Below are positions 45,395 through 56,100 of a DNA stretch of 64,000 nt, one piece after another (position 1 is the stretch's first letter; each line of letters starts with the position of its first letter). The DNA is from Erythroxylum novogranatense (taxonomy: Eukaryota; Streptophyta; Magnoliopsida; Malpighiales; Erythroxylaceae). The notes under the pieces are model-generated. The model ran no database searches. It saw nothing but the letters and a program-made list of their open reading frames with translations, and was not told where the DNA came from. A program made the position numbers and the translations under genes. The DNA is taken from NCBI GenBank assembly GCA_029891385.1, contig CM057233.1, forward strand, positions 10,729,460 to 10,793,459, written 5' to 3'.

Positions 45395-47432
45395 ATGGGG
45401 AAATCGAAGAAATCTAGGGTTTCTCGCGAGGAAGAAATTGAGGAAGAGGAGCAAGAGCAGGATATGAATCAGACGAGCCTCTACGAGGTCATTATTTCCC
45501 TTTAGCTTCTTCTTTATCTAAATTTGATAAAATGCTTCTTCACAAACAACAGCTTGCATTTTGTATTGAGAGGAGCATAGTGGCTGTCATAAGTTTGATC
45601 AAGTAGTTCCTCTCTTTTGCAAATATCTATTTCATTTGTTTCTTTTTCATATTAAGGGATGGGGATTTTTCATGATTTCGTTTTGCTCTCTCTCAACTGG
45701 GGATTTAAATGAGTTTTCTGCTCGTCATAGTTTTCCAAATGGTGTGCTTATGATCATACTCTGCTTAAATTGATTTTGCTAATGACCAACTTCTTTCAGG
45801 TCCTTGGTGTTGAGAGGACAGCTTCTCAACAACAAATAAAGAAAGCCTACTACAAGTTGGCCTTGCGACTCCATCCAGATAAAAATCCCGGTGATGAGGT
45901 AAACTTGCCTGATTGTCAGATATTACTATATTCTTCTGTGTCCTCCATGTAAGATTTCTCACCTTTTGGGCTTCCCGTAGGAAGCTAAAGAAAAGTTTCA
46001 GCAATTGCAAAAGGTGATATCAATTCTTGGTGATGAGGAAAAACGAGCACTTTATGATCAAACTGGATGCATTGATGACGCTGTAAGTGCTTATCAAATT
46101 GCCCTTTTTCCCCATTTGCGCACCCCAAGAAGGCAGGATGCTTCATTGCAATGACATATTATTTCAGCTGATAAATGAAGATAAAAGAAACGCTAGAAAA
46201 AATTTGGCTGTCATAACCTGACCAGGTCAAAAATACATGACTAATTAAATTGCTTGTTGTACTACGGTATGGTAACCTGAAAATTTGGAATACAGCCTTG
46301 AATCATTGTACATTTAAGCCTTTTCTTCCTGAGCAGGACCTTGCAGGGGAAGGGTTTGAGAATCTGAAAGACTTTTTCAGCGCCATGTACAAAAAGGTTA
46401 TAACATCTTGTCAGATAAATCTTTTGATTCCATATACTGATGTTCTTTCTATCTGGATCACTTAGTCACAATGCTCGTTTCTTTAGGTCACTGAAGCTGA
46501 TATTGAGGAGTTTGAAGCTAATTATAGAGGATCTGATTCTGAGAAAAAAGATTTGATTGAGCTCTATAAGACGTGCAAGGGTAACATGAACAGGTACTTC
46601 ACTTCTGTATATGGTCTTCTGTTAATCTAGATGTCTTGGATAGATTCTTAGTTATTTTCTTTTTTCAGGCTCTTCTGCTCAATGCTTTGTTCTGATCCTA
46701 AGCTTGATTCACATCGCTTTAAGGATATTCTTGACGATGCAATATCTGCAGGTCAGAACTTTTACCGGTTTTTTGTTTTTGACATTTGCTGGCAAAATGT
46801 TCCTAATGAACCTAATAAACTCTTTGTTGGTTAGAATTATTGCGTGTACATATTATAACAGTACAAAGTTTGGAGATTTACTTAGTTAACTGGCATGTTA
46901 AGAAAGAAAGCATCTTCAGCACTAGAGCTCATTCAATCCCTCTCTTTAGTTTTGCATGTCTTGGTTTTTGTAGGACTTCTGATGTTGATCCATTTGGTTG
47001 GTGTTACATTTCTTCTCCTTAAGCTTTACTTTCTGCTATCATTCAGGTGAACTGAAATCCACCAAAGCATACCAAAAATGGGCAAAGGGAGTATCTAAGA
47101 TCAAACCACCTAGCAGTCCTCTGAAAAGAAAGGGCCAGTAAGTTTTCGGAACAGGCTACTTTCTGTTATATCCTTGATGTGTTGTACCCTTGCCTTGTCA
47201 AATTCACCTCTTATCTTTTCCTTGCAGATCCAACAACCAATCAGAAGATCTACTTGCAATTATATCTCAGCGTCGAAGCGAAAGGAAAGACCGTTTTGAT
47301 TCCATGTTCTCGTCTCTAGTGTCCAAATATGGCGGGGGTGATGCGGCACCAGAACTTACTGATGCAGAATTTGAAGCTGCAAGGCAGAAACTTGAGAGCC
47401 GCAAGACCTCCAAGAAAAAAAAACACAAGTAG
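45395..47432 (+). CDS. J-domain co-chaperone, DnaJ 6 / DNAJC9 type
   Basis: Eight exons: 45395-45487, 45800-45898, 45981-46082, 46337-46396, 46487-46593, 46669-46751, 47047-47137, 47228-47432. They join in frame to 279 aa, near the family's length. All introns are GT-AG. A Lys/Ser start ([10 protein letters not shown]) and an acidic run (about 13-22) precede the J domain (about 27-93), which has the HPD tripeptide at 56-58. This loop stimulates Hsp70 ATP hydrolysis. The middle (about 98-185) matches DNAJC9-type proteins ([39 protein letters not shown]). Near the end is [20 protein letters not shown], and the tail KTSKKKKHK looks like a nuclear signal. DNAJC9 is known as a histone-binding Hsp70 co-chaperone; a similar nuclear role is inferred here. 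The gene appears intact. The first donor (GTCATT) is weak but required by the frame. Confidence 0.95.
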
Positions 47433-48779
47433 GATGCCTTAATACGCACCTTTAGGTCTTTGTACAAAATGGTGTTATTTGAAACTTTTTGGCATTGTAA
47501 CATCTGAATGCGACTGCACATTGAATCATTTTATGTGTTTCTTTCATTTGGTGCGTCAGCTTATATGCACAGCTTATGTGCGTTGCTTGGCTTTTGAATT
47601 TGCAAGATTCCTCCCCTTCTTTGATTAAAGGTAACGCCTTGATGTAAGAACTTTCATTTAGTGGTAAAAGGTAAACACTAAAAAGGCTGGGAAATAGGTT
47701 TATCTCCCTTAAATAGATGCAGAACAGGAAGAAATAACTTCTGGAATCTTTTTTTTTTTCCAAGCTATAATATATATTCATGTATTTTATGTTCGCTAGA
47801 AGAAGCCTCTAGCATTAATGGAGACATTCAGTTTTTGGGGAAAGGATTTTAAAAAATCAAAATGAGAAACTTTCTACTGATCTAAATAAAGAAAAATAAA
47901 AATCTTGAAATTTAATTTACGTTTTAAAGTTCAAATTATATTACAACATTTAAGTTTATTTTAATGTTTTAAAACATTTAATATAAATCACCGATATAAA
48001 AGATCTAATAACATTAAATCTAATTATTGATGTGATGCTTTTCTATATTTTGAAAATTTATTAGTGAGATTTGTATGACCTAATGTGATTTATATATAAT
48101 TGTGAGATTTACAAATAAATTTTAAAAATATGAAAATAGCGTGACATTTAATGATTAAAGTTTATTTGTTGAGAGTTTATTTTGAAAATTTTAAAAATAT
48201 CATAGTTGAATTTGAATAAATTATATTTTAATAAAAGTGTTTAAATATCAAGAGGAGTTGGGAATTACTCAAAATGCAAATAGGACATAAATTATTCACC
48301 CATTCTTATCACAAGTAACATCAACCCTCTAGGAAAACCACAAAATACCTCTCATGACTTTACAGGAGGGATTCCTTCATTGTAATCACTAGTTCTAGTA
48401 AATTTTGTACAAATTTTGATGATATTAAAGAATAGTATCAATACTCATTTTATTTTTTAATTATAAAATATATTTTAATTTATATAATTAAAATTTAATC
48501 ACTCTAATCTTATTCTTGAAATTTATTTATGAAGATCATTTAAAATTAGGAGCACTTGAACTTCTTTTTACTATAAAATTAATATTTATAAAAATAAATA
48601 TAGTGATATATAAATTAATGTTTATTAGACATGTATGAGCACAATCAGTAGTATCTACTAAAAGTGTTTCATTCAAATTGAAAAGTGTTTCCATGAAAAG
48701 TAGGTCATTACTTAATATGCTCATCCAAATCAATGATCAAATTAGAAGGGATATGCATTTGTTTTATCGATTAATATAC
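47433..48779. other. Downstream intergenic region, AT-rich
   Basis: Contains the 3' UTR of the J-protein gene in its first few hundred bases, then AT-rich sequence with no recognised gene. The last part leads to the Tekay insertion point. Confidence 0.55.
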
Positions 48780-48784
48780 GTAAA
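48780..48784. other. Left target-site duplication GTAAA of the Tekay element
   Basis: GTAAA directly before TGTAACATCCC. GTAAA also directly follows the 3' LTR at 58731-58735. Confidence 0.93.
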
Positions 48785-51435
48785 TGTAACATCCCATTAC
48801 TGTTAGCAAGGGTATTTTGGTAATTTGGGACGGACTGATAGGTTTCATTGCATTCACTAATTGAACATATTACTGGCCTCTGATCATAGAGGAACATGTT
48901 TCTTGCATATGCATTTATTTATAGGTACATGCATTCATGATTTTTCGGCATTTTAATTGTGAGTATGAATTGATTAAATTGTGAACTGGAAACTGACTGG
49001 ATTATGATTGATTGAGAAATTAGGAGTAATTGGGTTCAAATAATTGATTTAGAATAGTTTAAGAGTGATTGGTAAATTGATAGTGGCTTATAGGAAATTT
49101 TCTGGAAATTCGGGAGAAAGTGCCCGGACCGGAAATTTTTGAGTGACAGACCGATTGACCGTATGGTACTGAAAGAATTGTCCAATGGCGATGGAAAAAT
49201 TAGAGTTATACTGTTAGGAAATTAAAATGTTGAACCATTGGAATTTAGAGACTGAAATCTAAAGAAATTTTAGGACTTATGTCTATATATATATCTAGGT
49301 TTCAATTTGGGGATTTTTACCCTAAGGCAAAGCAATCTTCTTCTCTTCTCCCACGGTGACCTTCGATTTCTTCTCTTTGGTGTGAGAGCTTTGATCTTTC
49401 TTGCTGGTTCTTCTCCTTGTGCTAGCTTGGAGTGTTTAATGTGGAAGAGGAAGTGGATTGAGGCTTGAAGGTGGAGATCGTTGGTTTTGAAGGTTTTAGA
49501 GTTTCTAGAGATTTGTGGATTTGAGGCTTGAATTGGTAAGTTAATGAATTTAATGTTGTTATTAATGGTTGTTTGATACATTTATGGTATTTAATGTGCT
49601 TGAATGGGTAGATGGGAGTGTTTAATACTGGTTTTTAGAGAGAGAAGAAGAAAAAGCGATCGGAGAAGATGGTGGCACGACCTGCATGTCGCGACGTCTG
49701 GCGTAGCCTCGCCGCGACGAGCGCAGCGAGACGCCGCGGCGAGCGCATGGTTTCACGCCGCGGCGAGCTGCGAAGAGGAAGCACGTCGCGAAGCGCCCTT
49801 CATGCCGCAATGAAGCGACCTTCAGACGCCATGATGAGGGATGTAGGTCACAATGAAGCGTTTTCGATGGATTGATTTTTAGTTTATTAGGTATAATTTA
49901 TGGTATAGACCTCCGATTGAGGTGATTCCTGATTCGTTGCGAACTAGGGAAAGAGGTTTTCAATTGAGGAAATATATGAGAGTCGGAATTTAATTTAAAT
50001 GGTACTGATTCTTAGAGAATAAGGTCAATTATGGTTCCAATAGCGACCTAAGTATTGAATTATGATAATTGGAGTTTCAATTGGGGTTTCAATGGAGGTT
50101 TTGACCCAATGACTAGGGAATTGCTATAAGGTATATGAATTGAGGAATTGAATTGAATTGTAGAATTGGATATATTATTGTCGATCAATAGAGCGAAGAG
50201 TTAGAATTGGGCCTAAGAGTTCTAAATTGGGTTTTAGCGCCGGAAAATCGTGGACATGCATTGTACATAATTTCATCGAGACATATGCATTACTGAATCG
50301 TTTAATTGAACATTTAGTAATGGGACTGTATTTTACTGCTATAGAGGCGCCGTTGGACCGTCATTGCACGGACATTGCTGGAACTTCCAGGCAGTAGCTC
50401 GGAAGTTACAGGTGAGTAACCTAGTTGGTTTCTCAAATTCCTGATTGTCTAAATGCTCTATGTGAATTACTTGCCAATGTGAATTGCATGATTACTGAAA
50501 TGTATATGATCGAATTGCATGCTTCTACTGTATGGGATTGGACTACTGCCTGACATTGGGAATTGAAATACTGGGCTTTTATAGCCATATCACTGAATTA
50601 CTAAACACTGCATTACATGCATAAAGGCATGATCAGATAATGAACGTTGTGACCCAAGTCGCTAATATCACTGAATGAGCCTCGAGCTCGAACATCAGAT
50701 CGACCGCCTCGAGCCCGAGGGGAGAAATCTCTAACGCGTCCACACTGAATATTGAATACCGATCGAAAGCGCTGGGCACAACATCGAATAATCGAAAAGA
50801 GTCACATATGTATTGTATACACATGACTGATTGATTTGTGACACTTACTGAATTATGTGATGGCATGAGAGATTGCAATTTGTTACATGCTACTGTGAAT
50901 TGTTGTATAATACTGTAATTTGTTATATGATACTGTTAATTGAAAATTATTTTGTGATGCTGTACGCAATCTGCGTAATGCATGATTTGAGTGAACCATC
51001 GATGATGGTTTCTCATTGAGTTCGCAAATTCACCCAAAATTGCAACCTATTTTTCAGGATCGATAGGGTAGACTCCTAGCTCCGAAGATAGTCTTTTCCT
51101 GCCGTGCGAGCGTGCTGGCAAGAGAAGCAATGACACACAGGTCGGTCAGCTAGGATGGATTTTGAGGATGTCTAGTATAGACTTCTGTATCAGTTTCCTT
51201 TTTGGGTTTTGTTTAGGGGACTGATAGATTTGTCTATTCTGCTATTGGATGATCTGTATTGAGATTGATATTATGGATTTTAAAAATTTAGTGATTTATG
51301 ATATTGTGGTTTTATTTATTGCGATGCCATGTGGATTTTAGTGGGTTTATTCGGTAGTGCACCTTCATCGTGGGTTACGTGTCGGAGCGACTGGCGGGTG
51401 TCCCGATGTGTACCCTACGGTGAGGGGGCGCTACA
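48785..51435 (+). mobile_element. 5' LTR of the Tekay element
   Basis: Noncoding, ending GGGGGCGCTACA. At 49678-49800 it carries a CG-dense cluster of GCCGCGGCGAGC and CGTCGCGACG palindromes. At about 50685-50720 there is a 'cctcgagctcgaacatc' / 'cgcctcgagcccgagg' palindrome pair. The small frames in it are chance. Confidence 0.93.
49678..49800. repeat. CG-dense palindrome cluster in the 5' LTR
   Basis: CGTCGCGACG, GCCGCGACGAGC, GCCGCGGCGAGC (twice) and ACGTCGCGAAGC lie within about 120 bases of otherwise AT-rich LTR. The matching part of the 3' LTR (56998-57130) is much altered. Confidence 0.8.
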
Positions 51436-51437
51436 TT

Positions 51438-51452
51438 AGGTGATATCAGAGC
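51438..51452 (+). other. Primer binding site of the Tekay element (mutated)
   Basis: 'aggtgatatcagagc' follows the LTR end by two bases. The canonical initiator-Met site is TGGTATCAGAGC; here an extra GA is present. Confidence 0.75.
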
Positions 51453-51540
51453 ATAGTTTGGCATCTTTTGGGATTAGTCAATTTTAGGCTTGAATTACCG
51501 TGAGAATAGCAGAACTGATCGGAATTCCTTGTTTGTTTCA

Positions 51541-52690
51541 GGTCATCCATTCTTGGAGATCGAGTTGAGCTACCAGCTGACCTGGAATCGGTAGGAGCTA
51601 GTAGGGAGTCCCTCATGCCTCATTCAGAGGAGTTGCCTCCTCGAGTTCCTGTGAGACGGGAACGGAGATATGATCGACTGCGTAAGCAGGGGGCTGTTGA
51701 TTTCTTTGGCAAAGATGCACCTGCCAAGCCGAGGGATGGCTGAGAGGATCATTGAGAGTCTAGATCGATGGATTGCGACTCAGATGAGCGATTCGACTAT
51801 GCAGTGTCTTTGCTTCAGGGTCCGGCTTACCATTGGTGGAAGAGTGTCCCGGGCAGTAGCACCAGACCCTGTACTCTGTCATGAGATGACTTTCTGAGGG
51901 CCTTCTGGGACAATTACATGCCTAAGGTCTATTTGGAAATGAAGATGTAGGAGTTCTTAGAGTTGAGACAGGGACAGATGTCAGTGGCCGATTATGAGGT
52001 GCGGTTTAATGAGCTGATGGGATATGCTTCGACTCTGATTGCTACTGAGGCTGACAGGTGTCGGCGTTTTGAGGGCGGACTCAATCTGGAGATCTGTACC
52101 CGATTGGCCAGGTCTGACATGTGTAATTTCATTGAGCTGAGGGCTGCTGCGGTGAGGATAGAGTAGCTACTGAGACAAAGTATAGCTGAGACTGGTCAGG
52201 GGACCAGGACCAAGAGATCTAGTGATAGCTAGGGCAATGCTAGCAGAGGGTACAGTAAGCGTCAGAGCAGGCCCTTCAGATCCGCAGGAGGGGCTAGACT
52301 GTCTGGTTATGGGCAGAGAGGCGGTTTGCATGCAGCAGTAGTGATGGCGGCAGCGCTGTGAGGTTCGAAAGTGATCGCTCCGGCCAGAACATTGTGACAA
52401 GAGACACGATGGAGAGTGTCGTTGGTCGTCTGAGCTTGTTTGAGATGTGGCTCGATGGACCACTGTTAGGAACCGCCAGAGACTTTGGGAGCCCACTACT
52501 ATGATGGAAGATCAGCGAGAATACTGCAGTGCAGCAGAGCCGTGGAGGTGGATCGGGATGGAGAGGCCGAGGTCGAGGCCGAGGCAGCAGAGGGGCCTGC
52601 ATGAGGGCAGAGGGTCCAGAGCAGCATGCTAGCCTCGTGCCGTGGTCTATGCCATGACTCGACAGGAGGCCCAGGATTCCCCGGATGTTG
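51541..52690 (+). pseudogene. gag of the Tekay element with zinc knuckle remnant
   Basis: Fragments in order: GPAYHWWKSV (frame-shifted, about 51820), FLRAFWDNYMPKVYLEMKM, a stop, EFLELRQGQMSVADYEVRF and NELMGYAS (51950-52030), RCRRFEGGLNLEICTRLA, then a CLRCGSMDHC zinc-knuckle remnant (about 52433-52465). These are the conserved gag core and nucleic-acid-binding knuckle of Tekay. Stops include TAG at 51949 (expected Gln) and at about 52165 (expected Gln). Broken. Confidence 0.88.
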
Positions 52691-53290
52691 TTGTGGATAT
52701 GCTTCTGATTTCTGATTTTGAAGCATATGCATTGTTGGATCCTGGATCCACTCATTCTTTCATTGCACCGCATTTAGCATGTAGACTGCATGGGGATAGA
52801 GAGAGGTTACAGTATGGGTTAGAGGTGAGTATACCTCTAGGTAGTACAACTGTATTGGGAGAGGTCTGCTTAGGGTGTTAGGTTCAGATCGACCGAGCAG
52901 TTTTGAGTGCTGATTTGATTGTTTTGCCTATGAGGGAGATAGATGTGATTTTGGGGATCGACTGGTTGACTACACATAGGGCCATCATGGACTGCTATAC
53001 CAAGGAGGTTGTGTTAGAGTCTCCTGGTCAGCCCAGAGTGGTGTTTCGAGGAGTTAGTCAGGCAGTGCCAGCGAGAATGATTTTCTTCTTGAGTGCCCTG
53101 AGGTTGATGCAGAGAGGTTGTGAGGCCTATCTGGCTCACGTAGTAGATTCCAGAGTTGAGCCGAGATTGCAGGATGTTCCCGTAGTCAGGGAATTTCCGG
53201 ATGTGTTTCCCGAGGAATTACCGGGATTGCCGCCAGAGCGGGAGACAGAGTTTGGGATTGATCTCATTCCCGGTACCGCTCCTATATCGA
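52691..53290 (+). pseudogene. Protease region of the Tekay element
   Basis: VVDMLLISDFEAYALLDPGS followed by THSFIAPHLA. The active site D-[ST]-G reads D-P-G here (about 52739). A TAG stop occurs at 52879 after EVCLGC. Beyond it the frame continues with [20 protein letters not shown] and later [20 protein letters not shown], the conserved link to reverse transcriptase. Confidence 0.88.
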
Positions 53291-54579
53291 TACCTCCGTA
53301 TAGGATGGCACCGATAGAATTGAGGGAGCTTAAGGCTCAGTTGCAGGAGCTTCTGGATAAGGGATTCATTAGACCGAGTGTTTCGCCATGGGGAGCTCCG
53401 GTACTGTTTGTGAAGAAGAAGGACGGGACTCTGAGACTGTGTATCGATTATAGGCAATTGAATCGGGTGACAGTGAAGAATAAGTATCCACTGCCTAGGA
53501 TCGATGATTTATTTGACCAGTTACAGGGAGCTCAGGTGTTCACTAAGTTGGACCTGTGATCAGGTTATTATCAGTTGAGGATTGCAGAGGCCGATGTGCC
53601 TAAGAGTGCTTTTAGGAGTAGGTACGGGCATTTCGAGTTCCTAGTGATGTCGTTTGGGTTGACTAATGCCCCGACAACCTTCATGGACTTGATGAATAAG
53701 ATTTTTCAGCCCTACCTGGATCGGTTCGTGATAGTGTTTATTGATGATATACTGGTTTATTCGAGGAGTAGACATGAGCACGCTGAGCATCTGAGGATTG
53801 TTCTGCAGGTCATGAGAGAGAGACAGTTGTTTGCCAAATTCGCTAAGTGCGAATTTTGGCTTGATGAGATTGTATTCCTGGGCCATGTGGTGTCCGGTGA
53901 GGGTATCCAGGTGGATCCTCACAAGATAGAGGCAGTGATGAGTTGGGAGGTTCCTAGGAATGTGTCCGAAGCAAGTTTCCTAGATCGGCGGATATTACCG
54001 GAGGTTAAATCGAGGGTTTCGTTGATCTCCGCCTTTCGATTTAAACTGTTGAGGAAGAGTGTGCCATTCAGACGGACAGAGGAGTGCCACAAGAGCTTTG
54101 AGGAGTTGAAACATCGGTTGACTACTGCACCGGTGTTAGGCATCCCATCTGGGACTGGAGGCTTCGTAGTGTACAGTGATGCTTTGCACCAGGGACTGGG
54201 TTGTGTGTTGATGCAGCATGAGAGAGTGATAGCTTATGCCTCGAGACAGTTGAGGTCCCATGAGGTGAATTACCCGGTGCATGATTTGGAGTTAGTTGCC
54301 GTAGTGTTTGCTCTAAAGATCTGGAGACATTATTTGTATGGGGAGACGTTCCAGATATTCACTGATGATAAGAGTTTGAGGTACCTGTTGAGTCAGAGAG
54401 AGCTCAATCTGAGACAGAGGAGATGGATAGAAGTTATCTTGAAGGATTATGACCGCCTGCGATTGAGTATCATCCAGAAAGGCCAATGTGGTGGCCGATG
54501 CATTGACGTGAGATCGCATGGTAGTGCAAACTCGATTCGAGTTTCGAGGTTGCCGGTCCGATTGATTGAGAGCTCTTAA
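53291..54579 (+). pseudogene. Reverse transcriptase and RNase H of the Tekay element
   Basis: RT motifs: [55 protein letters not shown], then LDL followed by a TGA stop (53557, expected Arg), [18 protein letters not shown], and the catalytic FIDDILVYS (about 53740). A two-step frameshift at about 53967-54045 scrambles the segment between RT and RNase H. RNase H shows [38 protein letters not shown] and [17 protein letters not shown]. These enzymes copy the RNA into DNA and remove the RNA strand; this copy is inactive. Confidence 0.92.
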
Positions 54580-55540
54580 TGTGCAGATGGATTTGGGTCA
54601 GGATGGAGCTCTGATTGCTACTCTGAGGCTTAGGCCGATGTTGCATGACAGGATCAGGAGAGTTCAGGATCAAGATCCAGTTTTAGTGAGACTGATTGAG
54701 AGAGTGCAGACTGGTACAAATTCAGAGTTTGAGTTGAGAGATGGGACTTTGTGGATGGGACAGAGATTGTGTGTGCCAGATGTTGAGGACTTGAGACGGG
54801 AAATTTTGGAGGAGGCACATCTAGCTGCCTATGCTATGCATCCTGGTACGACCAAGATGTACAATACTTTGAGACAGCACTTCTGGTGGCCTGGTATGAA
54901 GAGGCAAGTGGCAGAGTATGTGTCCAGGTGTCTGACATGTCAGCAGTTTAAGGCTGAGCATCAGGCTCCAGTGGGGAAGTTGCATTCGTTGCCCATTCCG
55001 GAGTAGAAATGGGAGCGAATTACTATGGATTTTGTCATGGGGTTGCCTAGGACATCGAGGCAGCATGATGCTATATGGGTCATAGTGGACCGGTTGACTA
55101 AATCGGCTCACTTCTTGCAGTGAGGGAGAGCAATACTTTTGATCAGTTGGCCCAGAAGTATGTAGCAGAGTTTGTGCGGTTGCATGGGGTTCCGTTGTCG
55201 ATAATCTTAGACAGGGATCCCAGATTCACTTCGAGGTTTTAGAAGAGCCTATAGACTGCTATGGGTACTAGGTTGAACTTCAGTACATCATTTCATCCTC
55301 AGACAGATGGGCAGAGTGAGAGGATAATTAAGACTGTTGAGGACATGTTTCGGGCTTGTGTATTAGAGTTCATAGGAGCATGGGATCAGTATTTGGCTCT
55401 GATCGAATTTGCATATAATAACCAGTATCAGAGTAGTATTGGGATGGCACCGTATGAGGCCTTGTATGGGCGACCGTGTCGATCGCCGCTGTATTGGGAT
55501 GAAGAGGGTATGAGATCGATAAAGGGTCCCGAGTGATTCA
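54566..55540 (+). pseudogene. Integrase of the Tekay element
   Basis: Zinc-binding HHCC domain: EEAHLAAYAMHPGTTKMYNT with the paired His, then CLTCQQFKAEHQAP with the Cys pair (54805-54975). Core: [20 protein letters not shown] (first Asp), ILDRDPRFTSRF (second Asp) and HPQTDGQSERI (Glu, about 55320). Stops: TAG at about 55004 (expected Trp), TGA at about 55121, TAG at 55240 and 55252 (expected Trp and Gln). Integrase inserts the cDNA into the chromosome; this copy is dead. Confidence 0.92.
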
Positions 55541-55639
55541 GATACTGATGGATAAGGTAGATTGATCCGAGTCGCATCAAGCGGCTCAGATGATAAAAAG
55601 TTATGTGGATTAGCATCGGCAGAGATGGACTCTGATGTA

Positions 55640-56090
55640 GGTGATGAGTGTTTCTCCGAGTGTCACCTTGGAGAGGAGTCCTGAGATTTAGGTATGTAAG
55701 TGGCAAGTTGAGCCCTCGGTACATTGGTCCGTATGAGATCCTTGAGAGGATAGGACTGTTGGCTTACAGATTGGCATTACCGAGTGAGATGTCCCAGATG
55801 CATGACGTGTTTCATGTTAGTATGCTCCGATGGTACCGTTCAGACCCGACTCATGTGATTCCGGCTCAGGAGATTGAGGTAGCGGTGATCGAGTTATGTT
55901 GAGGAGCCAGATGATTATAGGATCACGGGTCAAGCGGTAAGGAACAGGTGATTCCATTGGTGAAAGTCCTTTGGAAGAACCACTCTTCTGAGGAAGCTAC
56001 TTGGGAGACTGAGGAGCATATGAGGAGTCAGTATCCTCATTTATTCGATCGGACAGGTATTAAATGTCGGGTCGAAATTTTTTTATTAGG
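55640..56090 (+). pseudogene. Integrase C-terminal GPY/F module and chromodomain
   Basis: GKLSPRYIGPYEILERIGLL followed by AYRLALP is the GPY/F module. The next fragments include FHVSMLRWYRSDPTHVI, then LVKVLWKNHSSEEATWETEE and MRSQYPHLF, the chromodomain-like end that defines chromoviruses. A frameshift at about 55900 separates them. Confidence 0.9.
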
Positions 56091-56099
56091 AGGGGTGAA
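56088..56099 (+). other. Polypurine tract of the Tekay element
   Basis: AGGAGGGGTGAA directly before the 3' LTR start TGTAACATCC. Confidence 0.85.
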
Positions 56100-56100
56100 T

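Noticed and set aside
49604..49875. Arg-rich frames in the Tekay 5' LTR
   Set aside because: They are produced by the CG-palindrome cluster and are not preserved in the 3' LTR.
52167..52773. Minus-strand frames of 77-159 codons over the Tekay gag
   Set aside because: They are antisense to gag and protease sequence that matches the known element on the plus strand.
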